From NCBI GenBank assembly GCA_012727745.1, contig JAAYGJ010000139.1, forward strand, positions 1-5,086: 5,086 bases of DNA, written 5' to 3'. The notes beneath the pieces were generated by a model, which worked only from the letters and a program-made list of their open reading frames with translations, had not been told where the DNA came from and ran no database searches. The first letter of the stretch is position 1. The number at the start of each line of letters is the position of its first letter. This document shows positions 1 through 5,086 of the stretch, in pieces. The position numbers were made by a program, and so were the translations under genes. This DNA comes from Clostridia bacterium. Lineage in GTDB: Bacteria; Bacillota; DSM-521; Neomoorellales; Neomoorellaceae.

Positions 1-4
1 AATG

Positions 5-20
5 TGCTATAGTAATAGCA
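5..20. promoter_or_regulatory. Hyphenated palindrome overlapping a candidate -10 box
   Basis: TGCTAT and ATAGCA form 6-bp arms around the 4-base spacer AGTA. The left arm contains TATAGT (8-13), a 5-of-6 match to a sigma-A -10 box; any -35 box would lie outside the window. Transcription starting near 20 would give a short leader ending in the GAGGTGAT ribosome binding site of the first gene. The dyad adjoins the end repeat at 18-29, so a transposition protein could bind here and repress its own operon. The dyad is visible; the promoter and the autoregulation are inferred. Confidence 0.35.
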
Positions 21-29
21 AAATAAATT
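18..29 (+). repeat. Left-end copy of the transposon inverted repeat
   Basis: GCAAAATAAATT is perfectly inverted at 2992-3003. Allowing one gapped base the match extends through AGG on the inner side (left ...AATTgAGG, right inward-reading ...AATTAGG). Both copies point inward, flanking all three genes, as transposase-binding sites near element ends should. The AT-rich composition means the 12-bp match alone is only moderately significant; its position makes it convincing. Confidence 0.6.
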
Positions 30-42
30 GAGGTGATATTTT

Positions 43-564
43 TTGGTAATAATCTATGACTTTCATTTATCGCTAAAGCAGTATGCCAAGCGAGGTAAAG
101 AAAACAACTTCCCAGAGGTGGACAAGTGCCCCTGCTGCCGGGGGAAGGTACGATTAAGGCGGCATGGTTTCTTCTGGCGCAACGCCCTGCAAAGAGGCAA
201 CCAGTACCGGATACCAATCTGTCGGCTAAAATGTCCGTCCTGCCAGAAAACCGTTTCGTTACTCCCTGACTTTCTCATCCCTCACTTTCAGTACACCCTG
301 AGTGCTGTCCTGGAACAGCTAAGGGCAGGCCTGCTCGGAAAAACCGTCGGTTACTATCAACTGGTACAGTTCTATCGAAAGCGCTTTTTGGCGCAGTTAA
401 AGCAGGTAGCGATGTTCTTTAGGGACGAGGGTTTCCGTGGGATATTACCAAAGGATACAAAAGCAAAAGCCATAAAATTGTTGGAAATGGTCCTAGCTTT
501 GGGGAAAGCAACCTTCCTAAGAAGGTCAACGGGACATTTCACAAGCAACTTTATGGCACATTAA
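43..564 (+). CDS. DUF6431-type zinc-ribbon protein of a transposon
   Basis: This 173-residue basic protein is the first gene of the transposon. The N-terminal third holds a probable zinc ribbon: CPCC at residues 29-32 and CPSC at 64-67, with an extra Cys60. It is followed by the KTVSLLPDFLIPHFQYTL stretch (69-86), which resembles what I know as the DUF6431 family commonly found beside transposase/ATPase pairs. The helical remainder (about 87-173) ends in HFTSNFMAH, like full-length relatives I recall, so the gene looks intact. The start is TTG at 43, chosen because GAGGTGAT (30-37) sits five bases upstream; no better start is visible. There is no signal peptide or membrane segment, so it should be cytoplasmic. 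Function is unproven. DNA binding is likely, and a role in target choice or regulation analogous to TniQ/TnsD is inference. The name is from memory of the family, not a search. Confidence 0.75.
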   Translation: MVIIYDFHLSLKQYAKRGKENNFPEVDKCPCCRGKVRLRRHGFFWRNALQRGNQYRIPICRLKCPSCQKTVSLLPDFLIPHFQYTLSAVLEQLRAGLLGKTVGYYQLVQFYRKRFLAQLKQVAMFFRDEGFRGILPKDTKAKAIKLLEMVLALGKATFLRRSTGHFTSNFMAH

Positions 565-652
565 TTTTACCACCCCCTGAGGTATTTTAGAATATCTTTT
601 TGCTTCCACACACCTTTTGCATGGTAAGGTTTCCCTGTCTCAGTTACAATAT

Positions 653-677
653 ACCCTGAAGGGTTAACCGGTTAACC
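653..677 (+). promoter_or_regulatory. Perfect 16-bp palindrome and overlapping upstream hairpin
   Basis: GGTTAACCGGTTAACC at 662-677 is a perfect palindrome and also a tandem duplication of the palindromic octamer GGTTAACC. As DNA it could be an operator for a dimeric protein. As RNA it folds as GGTTAA/TTAACC with a CCGG loop. It overlaps an upstream hairpin, ACCC-TGAA-GGGT at 653-664, and its last two bases (676-677) are the first two of the hairpin that covers the transposase ribosome binding site. It is therefore positioned to act as an alternative, anti-sequestering structure. Role inferred. Confidence 0.5.
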
Positions 678-691
678 TCCAGGAATGGAGG
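676..691 (+). promoter_or_regulatory. Hairpin masking the transposase ribosome binding site
   Basis: CCTCCA (676-681) pairs perfectly with TGGAGG (686-691) across a GGAA loop, which fits the stable GNRA tetraloop class. The 3' arm is most of the Shine-Dalgarno sequence GGAGGGA (687-693) of the GTG start at 699. In RNA the stem would block ribosome access and keep transposase synthesis low. This is a recurring theme in insertion sequences, where structures at the transposase start limit expression. The structure is read directly from sequence; the regulatory effect is inferred. Confidence 0.55.
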
Positions 692-698
692 GACAATT

Positions 699-1945
699 GT
701 GGAAGAAAAAGACAGGGAAAATATCGCTCTTTTCCGGTACGGTCTGATTGCACCTATCTTAAATGGCCAGGTATCTTGCCAAAAAGAATACTTGGCAGAA
801 GTTACCGGCAAAATTCACCAGGTGCCTTACTATGGTCCTAGGGAGTTTACACCTAAGACATTGTCATGGTGGCTTTTGGCGTACCGGCGGGAAGGGTTTG
901 AAGGCTTGAAACCTAAGCGCAGGTCCGACCGGGGCCAGTCACGTAAACTCACACTAGAGCAAGAGGAACACCTGCTCTTGTTACGAAAGCAAAGACGGGA
1001 CCTGCCGGCTTCAGTCTTTTACGACCAGCTGGTGGACAAGGGGGAAATTCTCCCCAAGGAAGTTTCTTATGCTACCATCTATCGGTTATTGAAGAAACAC
1101 GGGCTAATCGGCAAAGAAGCGGCGAAGTATACGGAACGCAAGCGCTTTTCTTACGATACGGTCAACACCTTATGGCAAGGGGACATGTCCGTAGGTCCGT
1201 ATCTATTGGTGGACGGTAAGAAAAGGCAGACATTTTTATTCGCCTTCATTGACGACTGTTCCGGGTGGTACCGTTCGCCCAGTTCTTTTTTTCCGAGAAA
1301 TTTGCTTCCCTTAGGACAGTTTTTAAAGAGGCGCTAATCAGGCGTGGCCTCCCTAAGATCGTCTATGTTGACAACGGCAAGATTTATCGCTCCGATACCT
1401 TCCATATCGCCTGCGCTACTCTTGGTATTACTCTTACCCATACCAAGCCCTATGATGCCGCTAGTAAAGGCAAAATTGAAAGGTTCTTTGGAACGGTAAA
1501 GACCCGGTTTTTCCCGTTACTAAGGCTAAAGCCAGTTGCTTCCCTTCCCGAACTTAACCGCCGTTTTTGGCAATGGTTAGAGGAAGATTACCACCGTAAA
1601 GTCCATGCCTCTTTGGGTATGCCTCCCCTGGAGGTGTACCTTTCCCAGGTAAGCCGGGTGCGGATGGTTAATGACCCGGCCTCCCTTGACCCGTTGTTTT
1701 TAAAGCGGGATAAGCGTAAAGTCAAACATGACGGGACTATCTCTATTGGCGGTAAACTCTTCGAGGTACCGCCACGGTTTATCGGCCAAAGAATCGAGGT
1801 CCGTTTTGACGAAGGTGAGGTCTATATTTACGAGAACAGCCTGGCAGTGGCTAAGGTCTTACCGGTTAATTTTAGTGATAATGCTCATGTTAAAAGGGAC
1901 CGCTCTCTTTCCTTTCAAGAGATGCTTTCAGGGAAGGAGGGCTAA
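699..1945 (+). pseudogene. DDE transposase with Mu/TniA-type C-terminal barrel, frameshifted
   Basis: This is the strand-transfer enzyme of the transposon, read in two frames: 699-1262 gives residues 1-188, and the frame from 1262 to 1945 gives the rest, 415 in all. An N-terminal helix-turn-helix region (about 1-85) is followed by an RNase H-fold catalytic core. Its acidic triad is Asp162 (GDMSVGP), Asp225 (YVDNGKIY) and Glu261 (KGKIERFFG), with a 35-residue D-E spacing. A beta-rich C-terminal domain (about 337-389, with GGKLFEVPP and GQRIEVRFDEGEVYIYE) resembles the Mu transposase C-terminal barrel also found in TniA/TnsB. Around 1260-1264 the sequence reads TCCGGG where DDCSR needs TCCCGGG, so one C appears to be missing; the uncorrected frame stops at 1335-1337. 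No canonical -1 slippery heptamer is visible. The start is GTG with GGAGGGA five bases upstream. All catalytic residues survive, so the gene may be functional if the indel is a sequencing error. Confidence 0.85.
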
Positions 1946-1948
1946 CCT

Positions 1949-2750
1949 GTGTACAAGGCTTTTTACTCGCTTACCAACGCACCTTTTGCCAAGGAAATGA
2001 AGGCAACAAATTGTTATCGTTCCACAGCCTTTCTGGAGACGCTGGCAAGGCTTGAATACCTGAAAAAGACCCGGGGGATGGGACTGGTGGTTGGGGAACC
2101 GGGCGCCGGCAAGACTTTTGCCCCTAAGGGCCTTTAGCGAAAGTTTAAACCCCTCCCTCTACAAGGTCATCTACTTTCCCCTTTCCACCGGTACGGTGAT
2201 GGATTTCTACCGGGGCCTGGCCAAGGGCCTGGGGGAAGAGCCGGGCTTTAGAAAGGTAGACCTTTTTCACCAGATACAAAAAGCGGTGCTTTTATACTTC
2301 CGAGAAAAAAAGATTACCCCGGTATTTGTCCTGGATGAGATGCAGATGGCTAAAGACCTCTTCCTCTGTGACTTGAGCATCCTCTTTAATTTTGGCATGG
2401 ATTCCGAAAACCCATTTGTCTTAGTCTTGATGGGGCTGCCACACTTGCTGGACAGGCTGGCGTTAAATCAAACCAGGCCGCTTTATCAACGTATTGTGAT
2501 GCGCTACAAGGTGGAACCGTTACCAAAGGAAGAAGTAGCTGGCTACATTCGCCACCACATGGAATTGGCCGGGGCCAAGTACCCTGTCTTTACTGATACG
2601 GCTATGGAAGCTATCGCTTCCCGCTCTAGAGGGTGGCCCCGGTTAGTAAACAACCTGGCTACCCAATGCCTCTTGTATGGCTTCCAAGCCAGAAAAGAGC
2701 ACCTTGACGAGGATGTGGTAAGGCATGCCGCTGAGGGGGCAGGTATGTAA
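1949..2750 (+). pseudogene. ExeA/TniB/TnsC-like AAA+ transposition ATPase, frameshifted
   Basis: This is the ATPase partner of the transposase; in related systems (TniB, TnsC, MuB, IstB) such proteins bind DNA and hand target sites to the transposase. The GTG start lies three bases after the transposase stop, and its AAGGAGG (1934-1940) sits inside the transposase gene, implying translational coupling. Repaired length is 266 residues. Motifs are Walker A GEPGAGKT (49-56), Walker B VFVLDE (125-130), a sensor-1-like VLMGLP (159-164), a probable arginine finger Arg181 (LYQRIVMRY), and GWPRLVNN (228-235) as sensor 2. It lacks the periplasmic and peptidoglycan-binding extension of true ExeA. One extra C in the CCCC run at 2121-2124 shifts the frame straight after Walker A, and the short product would end at 2137. 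The rest is open in the other frame to 2750. It is either a recent null mutation or a sequencing indel. Confidence 0.85.
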
Positions 2751-2757
2751 TGTAAAT

Positions 2758-2794
2758 AGGCCGGGCGCGAATATTAAATGCGTCCGGCTTTAAT
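2758..2794 (+). terminator. Rho-independent terminator of the transposon operon
   Basis: GCCGGGCGC (2760-2768) pairs with GCGTCCGGC (2780-2788), nine pairs with one G-U, around an 11-base loop. The stem is followed by TTTAAT. It lies just after the ATPase stop codon. The U-tract is short and interrupted, so efficiency may be moderate. Confidence 0.65.
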
Positions 2795-2942
2795 CTATCT
2801 ATCCTTTACCCCCTAGTAACACGCAGTTAAAACAGTGGTCTGCCAAATGGTTGTGCAACAAGCTGTTACGCTATTGAAGTTTTGTGTGCAGTCGAACTTA
2901 AGGGCTAAAGCAATGTGATTATGTGAAAAAAATATGTTCTTT

Positions 2943-2979
2943 CGCCTAAAAGTATTTGCAAATATACCTTTTTAAGGCG
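2943..2979. repeat. Long imperfect dyad centred on a TTTGCAAA palindrome
   Basis: The core TATTTGCAAATA (2953-2964) is a perfect 12-bp palindrome. Outside it, AAAAG (2948-2952) pairs with CTTTT (2968-2972), and CGCCT (2943-2947) pairs with AGGCG (2975-2979). Three and two unpaired bases interrupt the right arm. The core contains the GCAAA word of the two end repeats, so it may be an internal transposase-binding site. Confidence 0.5.
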
Positions 2980-2991
2980 GGATTTTATCCT

Positions 2992-3003
2992 AATTTATTT
3001 TGC
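2992..3003 (-). repeat. Right-end copy of the transposon inverted repeat
   Basis: AATTTATTTTGC is the exact reverse complement of the left copy at 18-29. It lies downstream of the operon terminator, facing inward, as expected for a right-end transposase-binding site. Confidence 0.6.
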
Positions 3004-3015
3004 ATAATGGGTGCC

Positions 3016-3029
3016 GGTTTAATTTGCAA
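3016..3029 (-). repeat. Outer right-end repeat, variant copy
   Basis: Read inward on the minus strand this is TTGCAAATTAAACC, a diverged form of the ATGCAAAATAAATT at 2992-3005. The GC dinucleotides are 24 bp apart, about two helical turns plus a little, as is common for arrays of transposase sites. Its left-end counterpart would fall before position 1. Confidence 0.4.
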
Positions 3030-3171
3030 GTTCACACTATTATAACCTCTTGTAGACATGTTACCATGCAGTCCAACCACGGCATCACCAAAATTTAAAT
3101 CCACAATTACCACCCTGGAGTCATACGACGCTAACCCCTTGAGCTACCCTTCCCGATAAATCGAATAGTCC

Positions 3172-3206
3172 TGTTTATTGCAAGTACTTTTTCCCGGTTT
3201 TTGCAA
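3172..3206. repeat. IS21 terminus with two spaced TTGCAA repeats
   Basis: The terminus starts with TG at 3172. TTATTGCAA (3175-3183) and TTTTTGCAA (3198-3206) are direct repeats 23 bp apart, so both sites face the same side of the helix. Multiple internal repeats at each end are typical of IS21 elements and are bound by IstA. A partner at the opposite end is outside the window. Confidence 0.6.
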
Positions 3207-3236
3207 ACTTCTTATGCAGCCAACCCCCAGGGAATT

Positions 3237-3966
3237 TTACGGGTAGCTCTTCATTAGCGAATTCTTGATCCGGTAACTCTGACCGTCAAAGAGCAGCAAG
3301 TAACTGTGGTGAACCAGGCGATCGATCATCGCCGCTGTCATCTGTTCGTCATAGAAAATGTTCACCCATTTGCTGAACTCGAGGTTGGTAGTAATAATCA
3401 CGCTCCTTTGCTCGTAGCAGTCTGAAATGACCTGGAATAATAATTTTGAACCATCCCGGTCCAGTGGGACGTACCCCCACTCATCACAAATCAGCAGGTC
3501 AGCCTTCGACAGCTGCTTTAGAAATCGGTTAAGCTCACCCTTTTTCTGCGCATCACCGAGCTGGTTGACCAGGGTGGCGGTGCGGAAGAAACGAACCGTC
3601 TTACCCCTGTTGCAGGCTTCGATGCCGATGGCTGTAGCCAGATGGGTTTTGCCAGTGCCGACATTGCCGTAAAGGATGAGGTTCTTCTTTTCGCTAATGA
3701 AAGCAGCTTCTTTTAACTCGTTAACGGATAGTTCCGCCGGCAGCCGGATCTCGTCAAATAAGTAACCGTCGAAGGTTTTCAAGGCATAGAACCCGGCCTG
3801 CTTAATCAGGCGGTGTTTCCGCGTAGTTTCCCCGGTAGAGCACTTCTTGTTTAAGTATATTAAGCAAGTATTCTTGATAGCTGTCCGCTTCTACCTGGTC
3901 ACAGACAGCGACGATATTGCGGCTTAAACGTAAGCGGCGGCAGCACTCAGCAATCTCAGTTTTCAT
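3237..3966 (-). pseudogene. istB: IstB helper ATPase of IS21, frameshifted
   Basis: IstB is the AAA+ ATPase, DnaC/DnaA-like, that remodels target DNA and stimulates the IstA transposase. Reading starts at ATG 3966, inside the end of istA, with AAGGGGG (3985-3979) 12 bases upstream, so translation is probably coupled. Residues 1-45 are in the first frame, which stops at 3802; the remainder runs in the other frame from 3830 to 3237, 242 residues after repair. A GGGG run (3833-3830, minus) holds one G too many: with three, the sequence reads YRETTRKHRLIKQAGFYALK, which continues smoothly as in relatives. Motifs are Walker A GNVGTGKT (100-107), Walker B LLICDE with Asp161-Glu162, sensor 1 IITTN (190-194) and a probable arginine finger in DRLVHH (Arg216). 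The N-terminal helical region MKTEIAECCRRLRLSRNI is standard IstB. Apart from the single indel it looks complete. Confidence 0.88.
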
Positions 3967-5086
3967 GTTGTTGTAAAGCCCCCTTCAAGAACAAGCGGTC
4001 ATAGTTATCTACATTTGCCTTTACCGGGGGCATCTCAGTAACGCTGTTCGGCAGGACGAGGGGGTCTAAGTTTAAGATTTCGCTATTAAGGCGGCGGAAC
4101 ATGGCTTTGATACTGTCGGCATCACAGGCACCGTGTTTTAAAGCGGCCTGCAGGGCTTCTATAGCTTTCTCAAACCCGCTTTCTATGCTAAGCCGGGCCA
4201 AAACCTTCAGGGTTTCCCTTTTGGCCTGGTAGTCGCAGGTATTTAAGAATTCCTGCACCGGCTCAGGCAACATTGGATAGATGCCGGTGTATTTCAAAGC
4301 CGCTGGACGGCGGGACAACTGGGTTAGATACGGCAGCCAGTCCATTGATTCCTGTACTTTTTCACCGTAGAGGCGGGGGTGTTTTTTAATCTCCCGGTAA
4401 TTCTCGTCTAAAACGATGACTTCATGAGCGGTCAGCTTTACGAACAGCTCACTGTTGGCGTACTTAGGCGCGGTAGAGTAAGTATGTTTCCCGCTATTTA
4501 AACTAAACTTGGCGTAGCTGTTGGTACGCACCGTTTTTAGTTCTGATTCGTCAAAGGCTACAGTCGGTAAGGGCAGCAGAGCTTTGCGGTCATCTTCGAA
4601 GAGCTCTTTAATCAAGCGCTTTTTGGAGTAATGGGGCCTTATCATATCCTGGTCGCAAAGTTCTAAGAGTTGCCGGTTAAAAGCTTTCAGATCATCGATT
4701 CGAGGTACCGGCACCAAGATATTACGCCGGTGGTAGCCCACCTTGTTCTCCACATGACCCTTTTCATTGCCTTTACCGGCATTGCAGAAAGCGGACACAA
4801 AACCGTGATGGTTTTTGAAACGTAAGAAGGCATCTGTTAGTTCACGCCCGTGGTTCTTTAAAATTCTCTTGACTGCCGGTGAGAGGTTGTCAAACCACAG
4901 CCTATTGGGCACTCCGCCGATATGGGCAAAGATGTTCATCAAACCCTCGGCCAGGCACTGCATATTTTCTCCCTTAAACAGCTGCAGGTAGCCGCCGTTG
5001 CTTTGCGGGAAGGAGACATTTAGATAGTGGCCTGTGTAGCGCACATTACCTTCAAAAAAGTCGGCCTCACCAAAGTCGACCTGGGC
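3956..5086 (-). CDS. istA: IstA transposase of IS21, N-terminus off the window
   Basis: IstA is the DDE transposase that cuts and joins the ends of the IS21 element. The visible 376 residues run without interruption from the window edge to TGA at 3958-3956. The frame clearly continues upstream of the GTG at 5044 (14 more codons, beginning AQVDFGEADFFEG), so the true start and the N-terminal helix-turn-helix lie beyond 5086. The catalytic triad in visible numbering is Asp4 (AQVDFGE), Asp66 (RLWFDNLSP) and Glu113 (KGHVENKVGY), with 46 residues between the last two, typical of IstA. A C-terminal beta-barrel-like region includes SYAKFSLNSGKHTYS and ELFVKLTAHEVIVLDE. The tail overlaps the istB start by 11 bp. 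No damage is visible in this part. Confidence 0.92.
   Translation of the reverse strand, partial: AQVDFGEADFFEGNVRYTGHYLNVSFPQSNGGYLQLFKGENMQCLAEGLMNIFAHIGGVPNRLWFDNLSPAVKRILKNHGRELTDAFLRFKNHHGFVSAFCNAGKGNEKGHVENKVGYHRRNILVPVPRIDDLKAFNRQLLELCDQDMIRPHYSKKRLIKELFEDDRKALLPLPTVAFDESELKTVRTNSYAKFSLNSGKHTYSTAPKYANSELFVKLTAHEVIVLDENYREIKKHPRLYGEKVQESMDWLPYLTQLSRRPAALKYTGIYPMLPEPVQEFLNTCDYQAKRETLKVLARLSIESGFEKAIEALQAALKHGACDADSIKAMFRRLNSEILNLDPLVLPNSVTEMPPVKANVDNYDRLFLKGALQQHEN

Larger units (their letters stand above)
565..698 (+). other. 134-bp intergenic leader before the transposase
   Basis: No convincing gene lies here. The 3' half (653-691) carries three overlapping hairpin-forming sequences described separately. 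TACAAT at 645-650 is a 5-of-6 match to a -10 box, but the base run 17 bp upstream (TGGTAA, 622-627) matches TTGACA at only three of six positions, so an internal promoter is weak. A 12-residue ATG frame (621-659) lacks a ribosome binding site. Confidence 0.5.
1..3058 (+). mobile_element. Three-gene transposon: zinc-ribbon protein, DDE transposase, AAA+ ATPase
   Basis: Three co-directional genes form one transposition module: a DUF6431-like zinc-ribbon protein, a DDE transposase with a Mu-type C-terminal barrel, and an AAA+ ATPase, closed by a terminator. The 12-bp GCAAAATAAATT at 18-29 recurs as a perfect inverted copy at 2992-3003, and more GCAAA-type repeats lie at 2953-2964 and 3016-3029. 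This is the arrangement expected of multiple transposase-binding sites at element ends, as in Tn7, Tn5053 and IS21 relatives. Exact ends are not resolved. The outer right repeat has no left partner in view, so the left tip probably lies a few tens of bases before position 1. The right tip is placed only tentatively, between about 3036 (CACA) and 3058 (GACA). No cargo gene is visible. Two of the three genes are frameshifted. Confidence 0.7.
2795..3171. other. Non-coding right end of the transposon plus possible host remnant
   Basis: No supported gene lies in this 377-bp stretch between the two convergent elements. Its left two-thirds are AT-rich and hold spaced GCAAA-type repeats and a large dyad (2943-2979), consistent with a transposon end. 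The remaining bases up to 3171 may be chromosomal sequence or debris of another element. A weak minus-strand open frame covers 2985-3143 and is listed as a finding. Confidence 0.55.
3172..5086 (-). mobile_element. IS21-family insertion sequence, partial (right side off window)
   Basis: This has the canonical IS21 layout, istA followed by an overlapping istB on one strand. The istB-side tip is placed at 3172 because TGTTTATTGCAAG there begins with the TG typical of IS21 ends and is followed by spaced TTGCAA repeats. The other tip, the first part of istA and its promoter lie beyond 5086. No target duplication can be checked. istB carries one frameshift. Confidence 0.85.

Noticed and set aside
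63..278. 71-codon open frame on the minus strand
   Set aside because: It lies opposite the cysteine-rich segment of the zinc-ribbon gene, which has a good ribosome binding site and family-like motifs; the antisense frame is a shadow.
621..659. 12-residue leader peptide or decayed duplicate of the zinc-ribbon gene
   Set aside because: There is no ribosome binding site before the ATG. The similarity of one frame (KVSL...QYTL) to residues 69-86 of the upstream protein is too short and gapped to support a duplication.
1260..1337. Programmed -1 frameshifting to make the full transposase
   Set aside because: TTCCGGG does not fit an X XXY YYZ slippery site and no strong downstream pseudoknot was seen; a missing base is the simpler explanation.
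1728..2000. 90-codon plus-strand frame across the transposase/ATPase junction
   Set aside because: It overlaps the beta-barrel end of the transposase and the start of the ATPase in another frame and has no recognisable domain.
3116..3160. tRNA-like D-arm on the minus strand (GGGTAGCTCAAGGGGTTAGCG)
   Set aside because: The matching D-stem half GAGC is missing, no paired anticodon stem follows, and there is no T-arm resembling GGTTCGAATCC. It is not a tRNA gene and at most a chance or degenerate fragment.
2795..3171. CRISPR array or guide-RNA locus beside a TniA/TniB-like pair
   Set aside because: The repeats are short, degenerate, irregularly spaced and placed like transposase sites; no cas gene or regular repeat-spacer pattern is present.
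3427..3672. 81-codon plus-strand frame
   Set aside because: It is antisense to the Walker A-Walker B region of istB and is explained by that gene.

Overview
The window is wall-to-wall mobile DNA. It holds almost all of a three-gene transposon on the plus strand (about 1 to 3030-3060) and, facing it, most of an IS21-family insertion sequence on the minus strand (3172 to beyond 5086). Moderate GC, strong GGAGG-type ribosome binding sites, frequent TTG/GTG starts and the type of both elements suggest an anaerobic member of the Bacillota (Clostridia, Desulfotomaculum/Pelotomaculum/Moorella-like). That assignment is inference; no housekeeping gene is present to confirm it.

Left element: a DUF6431-type zinc-ribbon protein (43-564), a 134-bp leader with mutually exclusive RNA hairpins, a DDE transposase with a Mu/TniA-like C-terminal beta-barrel (699-1945), and an ExeA/TniB/TnsC-like AAA+ ATPase (1949-2750). 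A rho-independent terminator follows (about 2758-2794). Repeats at 18-29 and 2992-3003 are perfect inverted copies, and two further GCAAA-type repeats lie on the right side. They look like transposase-binding sites near the two ends. The logic is 'DDE transposase plus regulatory ATPase plus zinc-finger accessory protein', formally parallel to TniA-TniB-TniQ.

Between the elements (about 3059-3171) lies roughly 110 bp of possible host DNA with a weak minus-strand reading frame. The IS21 element begins at 3172 with TG followed by spaced TTGCAA repeats. It carries istB (3237-3966, minus) and istA (3956 to the window edge, minus). The two genes overlap by 11 bp, and istA lacks its N-terminus because it runs off the window.

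Three genes (the transposase, the AAA+ ATPase and istB) each carry exactly one single-base frameshift, in or beside a short G/C run. The sequence on both sides of each shift is otherwise open and motif-complete. Either both elements are freshly inactivated, or these are sequencing/assembly indels; the uniform pattern favours errors. Repaired lengths are 415, 266 and 242 residues.
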